64,000 nucleotides of DNA, taken from NCBI GenBank assembly GCA_017615275.1, contig JAGAAO010000034.1, positions 1-64,000 of the forward strand, in the 5' to 3' direction. Shown here in pieces: positions 7,500 to 15,543 of this stretch. This DNA comes from Butyrivibrio sp. Its GTDB lineage: Bacteria > Bacillota > Clostridia > Lachnospirales > Lachnospiraceae. The position numbers and the translations under genes were made by a program. Each line of letters starts with the position of its first letter. Within the stretch, counting starts at the first letter, position 1. Under the pieces are notes generated by a model. That model was not told where the DNA came from and did not search any database. It worked only from the letters and a program-made list of their open reading frames with translations.

Positions 7500-8090
7500 A
7501 TGGACGAGAGACTAAAGAAACAACTTGATTTTGCATTGGAAGTTGATAAAGAAAAGAATATTTTAAGGCAGACACACCTTTCGGGGCATGGCAGGAATGA
7601 GAATGACGCGGAACATGCCTGGCATATGGCGCTGATGGCATATCTTTTGAAGGAGTATGCAAATGAACCTGTGGATATTTCAAAAGTCATGCTTATGTGT
7701 CTGATTCATGATGTTGTGGAAATAGATGCAGGGGATACTTATGCCTATGATGCTGAAGGTCTCAAAACTCAGAAAGAACGTGAGGATAAGGCGAAGGAAA
7801 GAATCTTTTCTCTTTTGCCGGACGATCAGAAGGCGGAGCTGATAGCTCTTTTTGATGAGTTTGAAGCATTTGAGACGCCGGAGTCAAAGTATGCGCATGC
7901 TATGGATAATCTTCAGCCTCTGATCCTAAACAACAGTAATGGTGGTGAGGACTGGAGAAAACGAGGTATTACTGCCGAGCAGGTCTATGGTAGGCAGGGC
8001 AAGACAAAACTTGGTTCTGAAAAATTGTATCGTGAAGTTGTAGATAAACTGATTCAAGAGAACATAAGTAAAGGGAACATAAAGGACTGA
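7500..8090 (+). CDS. HD-domain hydrolase (YfbR-like phosphohydrolase)
   Basis: 196 residues. The metal-binding set is visible: H39 in AEHAWH, H70-D71 in LIHDVVEIDAGD, and a later Asp in HAMDNLQPL. The IHDVVEIDAGD string is characteristic of the YfbR/5'-deoxynucleotidase-like HD group (HD_3), which hydrolyses nucleotide monophosphates. GGAGGAGCGGAT precedes the ATG. It has its own short transcript between two hairpins. The exact substrate cannot be read from sequence. Confidence 0.88.
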   Translation: MDERLKKQLDFALEVDKEKNILRQTHLSGHGRNENDAEHAWHMALMAYLLKEYANEPVDISKVMLMCLIHDVVEIDAGDTYAYDAEGLKTQKEREDKAKERIFSLLPDDQKAELIALFDEFEAFETPESKYAHAMDNLQPLILNNSNGGEDWRKRGITAEQVYGRQGKTKLGSEKLYREVVDKLIQENISKGNIKD

Positions 8091-8108
8091 CATTGAGAAT
8101 AACTAAAA

Positions 8109-8156
8109 TAGATTTAACCGAAATTGATTTCGGTGAAATTCATTTCGGTTAATCTA
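8109..8156. repeat. Nested hairpin of three ACCGAAAT/ATTTCGGT half-sites
   Basis: An outer stem, TAGATTTAACCGAAAT (8109-8124) with ATTTCGGTTAATCTA (8142-8156), has one bulge. Within it ACCGAAAT can pair instead with the nearer ATTTCGGT (8127-8134). The two folds are mutually exclusive. It lies between convergent genes. There is no T-run, so it may be a bidirectional terminator or a processing or binding site. Confidence 0.6.
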
Positions 8157-8190
8157 AGTCAAATATCGTTGATGACGATAAGAAAAACGC

Positions 8191-9174
8191 TTATTTGTTG
8201 TACTCTCGTAGTCCGTAATAGTAGTATTTCCTGATCTTTTCTTTTAGTGATGCCGGTTTGAGGACCAGAGCATCACGTCCGAAGCGGATAAAGTAGTCTT
8301 CGAGCTGCTGTTCCGGCCAGTCGAAGTAGTAGAGATTACCTTCGATTTTTGAGACTATAGGTCTGTTTTTGGTTATTACTTTGAATTTTTTAACTCCATA
8401 TTCGTTTATGCGAACTACTGCCTGTACGTTTGAAGATACTGAATGAGGGCTTCGGGTGGCTTTTTCCCGGAGCTCTTTTTGTATGCTCGGATCCACAGAA
8501 AATGTATCCGGAGTCACAAATACATTACGAAGTCTTGATATCCTGAATGTTCTTGGCTTTCCGGACTTTCTTTCGTTGCAGAGGAGGTAATTGCACTGTT
8601 CTTCCTTTGAGGGGGCGATGATATAGGGCTCGACAGAAAAGACCAGTTTAGGAGAAGATGAGGTCGATGTAAAAGTAATAATTCTATGAGATTTCAAGGC
8701 TTTTTGGATGTCTTCATAAGTGTCTTTAAATATTATGGCTTCTCTTTCGTTTCTCGGGATGGAGAGATAGGAATTGAACATATCCTTGAGATATCGGGAA
8801 AGGGAAGTATCCGTGAGCAGATTATTTTCGATTATCTTCAGTACTTCATATGATGAACCGCTGACGGTAAGCGTTAACGCAGAGTTCTTGCCGTCGCGGA
8901 GATTGTCGCTCTTTATGTAGTTATTTATTATCTTGTCGGCAAGAATGGCAGCGTCTTTGCTATTGATCGATGCTTCTTCAAGATCTTGTTGGATGTTTGC
9001 ACGAAGGTCGGCGCTGTCGTGTCTGTAGCGCTCGAAATAGTTGACGATGAGCGTCTTTAGGAATGCATTAAGGTTTACGGATTCATCCTTCTTGATGAAT
9101 TCGAAGAGCTCTGCATCGTTTATCAGTCTTGTTTTTGTATCTTCGGAGAGATAGATTTTATACTTCTCAGTCAT
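8191..9174 (-). CDS. WYL-domain transcriptional regulator next to an RNA-repair operon
   Basis: 327 residues. The start at 9174 has AAGAGG 6 nt upstream; a longer in-frame reading has no such signal. The C-terminal half is a WYL-type domain: NYLLCNERKSGKPRTFRISRL is the ligand-loop and core region (NYL in place of WYL), followed by a WCX-like C-terminal segment. The N-terminal half is helical, without an obvious classical HTH, and may carry a ribbon-helix-helix-like element near the start (KIYLSEDTKTRLIND). WYL domains bind nucleic acids or nucleotides and often regulate stress and defence genes. It diverges from the TROVE-rtcB operon and is the likely regulator of it. Confidence 0.85.
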   Translation of the reverse strand: MTEKYKIYLSEDTKTRLINDAELFEFIKKDESVNLNAFLKTLIVNYFERYRHDSADLRANIQQDLEEASINSKDAAILADKIINNYIKSDNLRDGKNSALTLTVSGSSYEVLKIIENNLLTDTSLSRYLKDMFNSYLSIPRNEREAIIFKDTYEDIQKALKSHRIITFTSTSSSPKLVFSVEPYIIAPSKEEQCNYLLCNERKSGKPRTFRISRLRNVFVTPDTFSVDPSIQKELREKATRSPHSVSSNVQAVVRINEYGVKKFKVITKNRPIVSKIEGNLYYFDWPEQQLEDYFIRFGRDALVLKPASLKEKIRKYYYYGLREYNK

Positions 9175-9278
9175 AGCATACCTCTTAAATGGAGTTGATA
9201 ATTTATAAAAAATACACGTAAATAATGGATATATTCGATTATATTGGGGTTGCGATATGAAGTCAAATTGCATCTTTT

Positions 9279-9303
9279 TATCTCCAAAAGATAGCGTTAT
9301 CAT
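9279..9303 (+). promoter_or_regulatory. Putative promoter/operator of the TROVE-rtcB operon
   Basis: TATCAT (9298-9303) is a -10 candidate with only a poor -35 (TTTTTA, 9275-9280), as expected of an activated promoter. It is overlapped by TATCTccaaaAGATA (9279-9293) and the near-palindrome GATAGCGTTATC (9290-9301), candidate sites for the divergent WYL protein. Transcription would start near 9310, just before the leader fold. Confidence 0.4.
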
Positions 9304-9317
9304 TAAAGCACATCAGA

Positions 9318-9412
9318 AAGGTGCATACAGCAAATACAAGAATCCACGACTGTCAATCGTGCCCTGCCTGCGCAGGGTGAGTGAGCCGGACACATTAATC
9401 CGGTTGCACCTT
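9318..9412 (+). ncRNA. tRNA-like leader RNA upstream of TROVE-rtcB
   Basis: A four-helix fold of 95 nt can be drawn. The closing stem AAGGTGCA (9318-9325) pairs with TGCACCTT (9405-9412), followed by TA, as at tRNA positions 8-9. A 17-nt unpaired D-region follows. The anticodon-like arm CACGA/TCGTG (9345-9349, 9357-9361) has the 7-nt loop CTGTCAA, that is U33, GUC and A37. A 6-bp variable-arm-like hairpin CCCTGC/GCAGGG (9362-9377) and a 5-bp T-arm-like hairpin CCGGA/TCCGG (9386-9403, 8-nt loop) complete it. The D-stem and T-loop consensus are absent, so it is not a normal tRNA gene. In some bacteria Y RNAs with tRNA-like modules accompany Ro60-like proteins and RtcB. Whether this is such an RNA, a decoy or a sensor is inference. 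Confidence 0.55.
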
Positions 9413-9431
9413 GTTTAAGGAGATGATGAAG

Positions 9432-10901
9432 ATGTTAGAATTTTTAAAGAAAGAAGCAAATAAAACATATACAGAGAACGGCGCAGTTACTTACGTATCA
9501 ACCAAGTCAGAGTGCCTTGATCTCTTTGCAACTATCGGTGCGCTCAGAAACGCATCCGATGAAGATATAATAACAAGATTTACACGTGCTTATGCTGAGG
9601 ATGCAGATCTTGCCATGAAGACATTGTTCTTTGCAAGAGATATCAGAGGCGGCCTCGGTGAGAGAAGAGTGTTTAAGGTTATTCTTAAATACCTTGCAGC
9701 ATCAGAACCTGAGTCTGTTAAAAAGAATATCGCGAATGTGGCAGAGTACGGCAGATATGACGATCTTTTGGCGCTACTCGATACACCTGTAGAAAAAGAA
9801 GTGATCGCATATTTTGAAAAGACACTCATGGCTGACATGGAGGCTCTTGAAGCTGATAATGAAAATGCCAATGTATCTCTTTTGGCTAAATGGCTTCCTT
9901 CTGTAAATACAAGCAATAAAGAAGCTGTCAGAAATGCAAGAAAAATAGCCAAAGTGATGAGAATGACTGATGCACAGTACCGCAAGGTTTTGTCAGCTCT
10001 CAGAGCACAGATCAAGATTATTGAGAATAACCTTCGCGTAAGGGATTATTCTTTTGACTACGAAAAACAACCTTCTAAAGCGCTCTACAAATACAGACAG
10101 GCTTTCATCAGAAATGACAGGGATAGATATCACTCATTTATAACTAAGGCGGAATCAGATCCTTCTGTTATGCACACAGGCACACTTGCGCCTTACGACG
10201 TGATCGCTCCTGTAATCAGAAGAGCGGAGTTTACAGGGAGCGAGAGACGCGCTATGAACGCAACATGGAATGCACTTGAGAACTATGCGGGTGCGGAGAA
10301 TTCTCTTGTTGTAGTTGACGGTTCGGGCTCTATGTACTGGGGCGCAAATACGCTTCCTGCAGCAGTTGCTCAGTCACTTGGTATTTACTTTGCAGAAAGA
10401 AATACCGGTGCGTTCAAAGGCCACTTTATCACTTTCTCTACCAACCCAAGACTCATCGAGATCAAGGGCAGGGATATTGTGGAAAAAGTGCGCTATAGCA
10501 TGAGTTTTAACGAATGCAGCAACACCGATATAGCTAAGACTTTTGATCTGATACTCAGAACTGCAGTCGTAAACAAGCTTAAACAGGCAGATATGCCGGA
10601 GAAGCTTTTTATAATATCTGATATGGAGTTTGATAGCTGTGCCGGTAATTACGGTGTTACAAACTTCGAACATGCCAAGGCTGAGTACGCCAAATACGGC
10701 TACAAGTTTCCTCAGGTAGTTTTCTGGAATGTGAACAGCCGCAACACACAGCAGCCGGTAAAAATGAACGATCAGGGAGTGGCGCTTGTATCAGGCTGCA
10801 GCCCGCAGGTCTTTTCAATGCTAAAAGACGGTAATTTGGAACCATATAAATTTATGTTGAGCGTACTTTCGGCTTCGCGTTATGAAAAGATTGCCGCGTA
10901 A
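9432..10901 (+). CDS. TROVE/DUF2828-type RNA-binding protein with vWA domain (Ro60-like)
   Basis: 489 residues from the ATG at 9432, which has AAGGAG 9 nt upstream. The N-terminal 270 residues are an alpha-helical-repeat region (DIRGGLGERRVFKVILKYL, SLLAKWLPSVNTSNKEA, YRKVLSALRAQIKIIENNL), matching the TROVE/DUF2828 pattern that forms the RNA-binding ring of Ro60. Residues about 290-470 are a von Willebrand A domain with the metal site DGSGS at 296-300. Ro60 proteins bind misfolded RNAs and Y RNAs. Placement directly before rtcB (36-nt gap) and behind a tRNA-like leader supports a role in RNA quality control or repair. Whether TROVE or DUF2828 is the better family label needs a profile search. 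Confidence 0.88.
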   Translation: MLEFLKKEANKTYTENGAVTYVSTKSECLDLFATIGALRNASDEDIITRFTRAYAEDADLAMKTLFFARDIRGGLGERRVFKVILKYLAASEPESVKKNIANVAEYGRYDDLLALLDTPVEKEVIAYFEKTLMADMEALEADNENANVSLLAKWLPSVNTSNKEAVRNARKIAKVMRMTDAQYRKVLSALRAQIKIIENNLRVRDYSFDYEKQPSKALYKYRQAFIRNDRDRYHSFITKAESDPSVMHTGTLAPYDVIAPVIRRAEFTGSERRAMNATWNALENYAGAENSLVVVDGSGSMYWGANTLPAAVAQSLGIYFAERNTGAFKGHFITFSTNPRLIEIKGRDIVEKVRYSMSFNECSNTDIAKTFDLILRTAVVNKLKQADMPEKLFIISDMEFDSCAGNYGVTNFEHAKAEYAKYGYKFPQVVFWNVNSRNTQQPVKMNDQGVALVSGCSPQVFSMLKDGNLEPYKFMLSVLSASRYEKIAA

Positions 10902-10937
10902 GTTCATCTTTTGAAGGCAATTATGAAAGGAAAAATA

Positions 10938-12155
10938 ATGAACACAATTGAGATAAAAGGAAAAGTAAATACAGCTCTTTGCTACGCCAAGGTTGTTGAG
11001 GACGAGGCAATAGAGCAGATCAGAAGAATGTGCGACTATCCTATGACTTCAGGGTCTAAGATAAGGATCATGCCTGACGTTCATGCGGGTAAGGGATGCA
11101 CGATCGGAACTACAATGACAATCACCGACAAAGCGGTTCCCAACGTGGTCGGAGTGGATATCGGATGCGGTATGTATACTGTAAATCTCGGTAAACAGGA
11201 GCTTGACCTTGAGAAGCTTGATATGGCAGCATTTTCTATACCTTGCGGACGTGAGGTGTGGGAGGGAAGAGTTGAGAGATTCGATCTTACAGAGCTTCGT
11301 TGCTACCGCCAGCTCAAGGAGGCAAAACGTCTTGAGAGATCTTTGGGGACGCTTGGCGGCGGTAATCACTTCATTGAGGTGGATAGGGCAGCTGATGGAA
11401 CTCAATACCTTATCATTCATTCCGGGTCAAGAAACCTTGGAAAGCAGGTAGCTGAGCTTTATCAGGCTCTTGCTGTCGATCTGAATAAAGGTATTGGGGA
11501 GTATCTTGAGGCAAGGGAGGAGCTCATAAAGACATACAAAGAGCAGGGAAGACGCGCTGAGATTCAGGCTGCGCTTAAAGAGCTTTATAATAAGAAGTTT
11601 CATGAGGGAGCTTTGACAATGCCTGAGGATCTGTGCTATTTGTCGGGCAGCTATCTTGAGGACTACCTTCACGACGTGGAGATATGCCAGAGATTTGCCA
11701 AGAGAAATCGTGAGAAGATGGCGGAGATTCTTTTGGACAAGACAGGCCTTGCAGCCGGTGAGTCTTTTCACACAATTCACAATTACATTGATACAGACGA
11801 GATGATCCTTAGGAAGGGCTCTATTGCGGCCCATAAGGGGGAGAAGGTGCTTATTCCTATCAATATGAGGGACGGATCTGTCCTTGCTATAGGCAAAGGC
11901 AATCCTGAGTGGAACTATTCGGCCCCGCATGGTGCAGGAAGACTTATGTCCAGAACTGCAGCCAAAAATAATCTTTCAATGGAGGAGTATAAGGAGTCTA
12001 TGAAAGGCATCTACACATCGTCTGTCTGCGAGGCCACCATCGATGAGGCGCCAATGGCATACAAGTCACTGGAGGATATCATCGATGTGATAAAAGAGTC
12101 CGTGGATGTAATCGAGGTGATGAAGCCAATCTACAATTTCAAAGCATCAAATTGA
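10938..12155 (+). CDS. rtcB: RNA-splicing ligase RtcB
   Basis: 405 residues, the shorter RtcB class. RtcB seals RNA 2',3'-cyclic phosphate (or 3'-phosphate) ends to 5'-OH ends using GTP and Mn2+. Visible residues: D74 and C77 in GVDIGCGM (metal), H144 in GGGNHF and H161 in HSGSRNLG (metal), and H331 in SAPHGAGRLMSR, the histidine that is guanylylated. The start at 10938 has GAAAGGA 7 nt upstream; an upstream ATG overlapping the spacer is less likely. It pairs with the TROVE-vWA gene as in the rsr-rtcB repair operons of other bacteria. No RtcA or archease gene is adjacent. Confidence 0.97.
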   Translation: MNTIEIKGKVNTALCYAKVVEDEAIEQIRRMCDYPMTSGSKIRIMPDVHAGKGCTIGTTMTITDKAVPNVVGVDIGCGMYTVNLGKQELDLEKLDMAAFSIPCGREVWEGRVERFDLTELRCYRQLKEAKRLERSLGTLGGGNHFIEVDRAADGTQYLIIHSGSRNLGKQVAELYQALAVDLNKGIGEYLEAREELIKTYKEQGRRAEIQAALKELYNKKFHEGALTMPEDLCYLSGSYLEDYLHDVEICQRFAKRNREKMAEILLDKTGLAAGESFHTIHNYIDTDEMILRKGSIAAHKGEKVLIPINMRDGSVLAIGKGNPEWNYSAPHGAGRLMSRTAAKNNLSMEEYKESMKGIYTSSVCEATIDEAPMAYKSLEDIIDVIKESVDVIEVMKPIYNFKASN

Positions 12156-12254
12156 TACGGATTTAAGGGTTAAGTATTTGGGATTATCTGCCGATATAAT
12201 AGGAGAAAGCTGTTATTATGTTTGATTGGTTGTCACAAGGAGGTGACGAATGCT

Positions 12255-13133
12255 ATGGCAGGAATTAATGGAGTATCCGATTACAAACAGGCAGGAAATA
12301 CCTACAATTCGGTGAAATCAGCCGGTAAGGCAGACTCTGTAGCAAAAGCAGATAAGGCCTCGGGACAAAAAGGGGCAAATGCTACCAAAGTTGAGACAAA
12401 GGCATGGTCTCCTATCGATACCAAGAGTTCACTGGTGCCGAGAAATACTGAGTATGGAAGCACAATAGGTGATGTTGAGCTTTCCGACAAGGCGAAAGAC
12501 TATTTGGACAAGCTCAAGTCGAAGTTCCATGGTATGGAGTTCATTGTTGTCAGTAAGGACATGAAGGCTCAGGTTCAGCAGAATGCAGCTGCTTACGGTA
12601 ATGCCAATAAGATGGTTGTTCTGATCGATGAAGAAAAGCTTGAGCGCATGGCTACAGACGAAACATTCCGCAAGAAATATGAAGGAATCATTGCTTCTTC
12701 GCAGAGCAAGATGATGCAGGCGAAGATGGGACTTTCCGGAAGCGGAGCGAGCGTTAAGAATTTCGGTATGTCGGTGGATTCTAACGGTAATGAGAGCTTT
12801 TTTGCCACGGTAAGTAACTCTCAGGATCTTCAGAAGAAGAGAATTGAGAAAAAAGCTGCCGAGAAGAAAGAGCAGAAGATAAAAGACAAGAAGAAAGCCG
12901 AGAAAAAAGCTCAGGAAGAGCGCATTAATAAGGCAAAAGAAAAGAAGGCAGAAAAAGCACAGGACAATAAAGATGTAGAAGATCCGAACGAGGAAGAGTT
13001 TGAGATTATAGAAGCGAATTCTCTTGAAGACCTTCTTTCTAAGGTCCAGACGTATTCTTATAACGGTGCGGTTTCAAGGGTTATGACGGACTCGGAGAAG
13101 ATGGTCGGAGCACAAATAGACTTTAAAGGTTAA
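12255..13133 (+). CDS. Lys/Ala-rich coiled-coil protein, DUF6033-like
   Basis: 292 residues. The ATG at 12255 is preceded by AAGGAGGTGACG. The N-terminal 75 residues are low-complexity (Ser/Ala/Lys). A compact middle region (about 80-195) contains ELSDKAKDYLDKLKSKF and FIVVSKDMKAQVQQNAAAYG. Next comes a 70-residue Lys/Glu coiled coil, then an acidic EEEFEIIEANSLEDLL and a C-terminal tail. No signal peptide. The pattern resembles the DUF6033 proteins common in Lachnospiraceae, whose role is unknown. It has its own TATAAT (12195-12200) and terminator, so it is probably not part of the rtcB operon. Confidence 0.75.
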   Translation: MAGINGVSDYKQAGNTYNSVKSAGKADSVAKADKASGQKGANATKVETKAWSPIDTKSSLVPRNTEYGSTIGDVELSDKAKDYLDKLKSKFHGMEFIVVSKDMKAQVQQNAAAYGNANKMVVLIDEEKLERMATDETFRKKYEGIIASSQSKMMQAKMGLSGSGASVKNFGMSVDSNGNESFFATVSNSQDLQKKRIEKKAAEKKEQKIKDKKKAEKKAQEERINKAKEKKAEKAQDNKDVEDPNEEEFEIIEANSLEDLLSKVQTYSYNGAVSRVMTDSEKMVGAQIDFKG

Positions 13134-13170
13134 ATTTTTTTCATAAAACTGAATACAATCACTTTGAATA

Positions 13171-13205
13171 AATAAGCACATCTCCTTGGAGGTGTGCTTA
13201 TTTTG
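13171..13205 (+). terminator. Rho-independent terminator
   Basis: AATAAGCACA pairs with TGTGCTTATT, with an inner CTCC/GGAG, and is followed by a T-run. Confidence 0.92.
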
Positions 13206-13216
13206 CTAACTGCGAC

Positions 13217-13244
13217 TTTACAATTATAAAATATATGTTACAAT
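13217..13244 (+). promoter_or_regulatory. Promoter of the xylanase gene, with leader hairpin
   Basis: TTTACA (13217-13222), a 16-bp spacer and an extended TGtTACAAT (-10 at 13239-13244). The transcript would begin near 13251 and carry the hairpin AAGACCG (13260-13266)/CGGTCTT (13287-13293), a possible operator or stability element. No known riboswitch consensus was recognised in it. Confidence 0.65.
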
Positions 13245-13322
13245 ACAATTAATGTTTTTAAGACCGAAACGGGGATGAAAAAAGAACGGTCTTGATCACA
13301 AGTAGTAATGGAGGAGGTAGAA

Positions 13323-15422
13323 ATGAAGAAAGTATTGAAAATGGCGCTGCTTTCCGCTGCACTTTGCGCACAGCTCATCTTCCCTTCACTTAAAGTAGAA
13401 GCTGCAACAACTATCTACGACAATAAGACGGGATCACAAGATGGATATGATTACGAGCTGTGGAAAGACAATGGAAATACCAGCATGACACTGAATGAGG
13501 GTGGAACATTCAGCTGCCAATGGAGTAACATTGGAAACGCACTTTTTAGAAAAGGAAAGAAGTTTGACAGCACAAAGACATATCAGCAGATAGGTAATAT
13601 CACTTTTGATTATGGTTGTGACTACAAGCCGAACGGAAACTCCTATCTTTGCGTATATGGATGGACCAAAGACCCTATGATCGAGTATTACATCGTAGAC
13701 AGTTGGGGCTCATGGCGTCCACCGGGAGGATCTCCCAAGGGACAGATTCAGGTAGATGGCGGAACATATGATGTTTATGAGACAACACGAGTAAATCAGC
13801 CATCTATTGAAGGAAACACAACATTTAAGCAGTACTTCAGCGTTCGTACAGAGAAGAGAACAAGTGGTACTATTAACGTTACAGAGCATTTCAAAGCATG
13901 GGAAAAAATGGGAATGAAATGCGGTAAGCTCTACGAGGCTGCTTTAAACGTAGAAGGTTATCAGAGCAGCGGTTCTGCCAATGTTTATAAGAACGTTATG
14001 ACTATCGGAGGATCCTCCTCAAATAACAACGGTGGAAATAACAACCAGAACAACAATCAGAACAAAGAACAGAGCAATAATAACCAGAATAATAACAATC
14101 AGAACAAAGAACAGAGCAATAATAACCAGAATAGCAACCAGAACAACAACCAGAATAATAACAACGGTTGGAACTGGGGTGGCTGGAATTGGGGCGGTTG
14201 GAACTGGGGAAACAACAACCAGAGTAGCAACCAGAATAATAACCAGAACAAGAATCAGAGCAGTAACAGTTCAAGCAGCTCACAGAGCGGTTCAACCGTT
14301 CAGTGTGAGTCTATGAACAAGAGCGGACAGTATACAAGTAACATTTCATCTCCTTTTAAAGGAACAGCTTTGTATGCTAACAATGATAAGATCAGCTTTA
14401 CGCATGAGTTTTCGGGCAGTACAGATGATTTTACTCTTCGCGGATGTTCAAATAACAGCAATATGGCAAAAGTCGATCTCAAGATCGGAGGCCAGTATAA
14501 GGGCACATTCTATTACGGAGGATCATATCCGGCAGAATATACTATTAAGAATGTAAGCCACGGAACAGGAAAACAGAATGTAGAGTTGGTTTTGACCGCT
14601 GATAACGGACAGTGGGATGCATATGTTGATTACCTTAAGATCGGTAGCGGAAGCGGAAATTCCGGCAATAATGGTAACAAAAACAACGAAAACAGCAATG
14701 CAGCCAACAACAACGCTGCAAGCAACAACAATACTGCAAATAACAATGCAGCCAACAACAATACTGCAAATAACAATGCAGCTAATAATAATGCAGGCCA
14801 GAATGTAGGCAATCAGAAGCTCATTGCACTTACCTTTGATGACGGCCCTACAAGCACAACAAACCAGGTTCTTGATGTGCTCGAGAAGTACAATGTAAAG
14901 GCTACATTCTTCCTTATCGGACAGAATGTAAATCAGAATACTGTTAATACAATGAAGAGACAGGTGAATATGGGATGTGAGCTTGCGAGCCATTCCTATA
15001 CACATGAAGATATGTCCAGAATGAGTGCAGGACAGGTTAAAGACCAGCAGCAGAAGACAGCTCAGGCTATCAAAAATGCGGTTGGCTATGATGTAAAGTT
15101 CTTTAGACCACCTTATATCTCAGTTAGTAACACAATGTATGAGAACATTGACGTTCCTTTCATTCAGGGAACAATGCATAATGACTGGGTAGACAGCACA
15201 TCTGCTTCTCAGCGTGTTCAGTCAGTATTAAGCGGTGCAAAAGACGGACAGATTATCCTTCTTCATGATTTCCAGGGAAATTCCAAGACAGTTGAGGCTC
15301 TTCCTCAGATCATTGAAGGTCTTCAGAAGCAGGGTTACACTTTCGTTACAGTAAGTGAGCTCTTCGAGAAGAAGGGGGTAAATCCCAATGTAGAGTACAA
15401 ACTCTGGTCAAGCACATATTGA
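13323..15422 (+). CDS. Secreted GH11 xylanase with CBM36-like and CE4 (NodB) acetylesterase domains
   Basis: 699 residues. The ATG at 13323 is preceded by GGAGGAGG. A signal peptide of about 27 residues ends near KVEAA. Residues about 30-226 are a GH11 endo-1,4-beta-xylanase, with catalytic Glu in [11 protein letters not shown] and [11 protein letters not shown]. An Asn/Gln-rich linker (226-320) includes three NWGGW-type repeats. Residues 322-440 resemble CBM36 (AYVDYLKIG end). A second Asn/Ala linker (440-496) precedes a NodB deacetylase (497-690) with TFDDGP, the HSYTH metal motif, RPPY and LLHD. Together they would cut xylan and strip acetyl groups from it. A similar GH11-NodB layout is known from Pseudobutyrivibrio xylanase XynT (from memory). 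It is a single-gene transcript with its own promoter and terminator. Confidence 0.95.
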   Translation: MKKVLKMALLSAALCAQLIFPSLKVEAATTIYDNKTGSQDGYDYELWKDNGNTSMTLNEGGTFSCQWSNIGNALFRKGKKFDSTKTYQQIGNITFDYGCDYKPNGNSYLCVYGWTKDPMIEYYIVDSWGSWRPPGGSPKGQIQVDGGTYDVYETTRVNQPSIEGNTTFKQYFSVRTEKRTSGTINVTEHFKAWEKMGMKCGKLYEAALNVEGYQSSGSANVYKNVMTIGGSSSNNNGGNNNQNNNQNKEQSNNNQNNNNQNKEQSNNNQNSNQNNNQNNNNGWNWGGWNWGGWNWGNNNQSSNQNNNQNKNQSSNSSSSSQSGSTVQCESMNKSGQYTSNISSPFKGTALYANNDKISFTHEFSGSTDDFTLRGCSNNSNMAKVDLKIGGQYKGTFYYGGSYPAEYTIKNVSHGTGKQNVELVLTADNGQWDAYVDYLKIGSGSGNSGNNGNKNNENSNAANNNAASNNNTANNNAANNNTANNNAANNNAGQNVGNQKLIALTFDDGPTSTTNQVLDVLEKYNVKATFFLIGQNVNQNTVNTMKRQVNMGCELASHSYTHEDMSRMSAGQVKDQQQKTAQAIKNAVGYDVKFFRPPYISVSNTMYENIDVPFIQGTMHNDWVDSTSASQRVQSVLSGAKDGQIILLHDFQGNSKTVEALPQIIEGLQKQGYTFVTVSELFEKKGVNPNVEYKLWSSTY

Positions 15423-15442
15423 TATAATAATGAAAATATATG

Positions 15443-15476
15443 CACTTCTCGGAAGAAATTCCGAGAAGTGTTTTTG
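15443..15476 (+). terminator. Rho-independent terminator of the xylanase gene
   Basis: A perfect 12-bp stem CACTTCTCGGAA/TTCCGAGAAGTG around GAAA, followed by TTTTT. Confidence 0.97.
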
Positions 15477-15543
15477 TATAGTAAAAAAAACAAATTGTTG
15501 TCAAATAAATTATGGATTTTTATACATTTTACTTGCATATTGA

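Noticed and set aside
9318-9412. Ordinary tRNA-Asp gene
   Set aside because: The anticodon arm fits, but there is no D-stem, the T-loop lacks TTCGA, and an unpaired base separates T-arm and acceptor.
9590-10015. Long minus-strand open frame opposite the TROVE gene
   Set aside because: It is an antisense shadow of a well-supported coding region, with no start signal or recognisable domain.
14032-14260. CRISPR-like short repeats
   Set aside because: The repeats are codon repeats (AAC, AAT, CAG) within one coding frame, with no constant repeat-spacer pattern. No CRISPR array was found anywhere.
14002-14316. Open frames with Cys/Ser/Tyr-rich or Thr/Arg-rich repeats in the xylanase linker
   Set aside because: They are frame shadows of the Asn/Gln-rich linker DNA.
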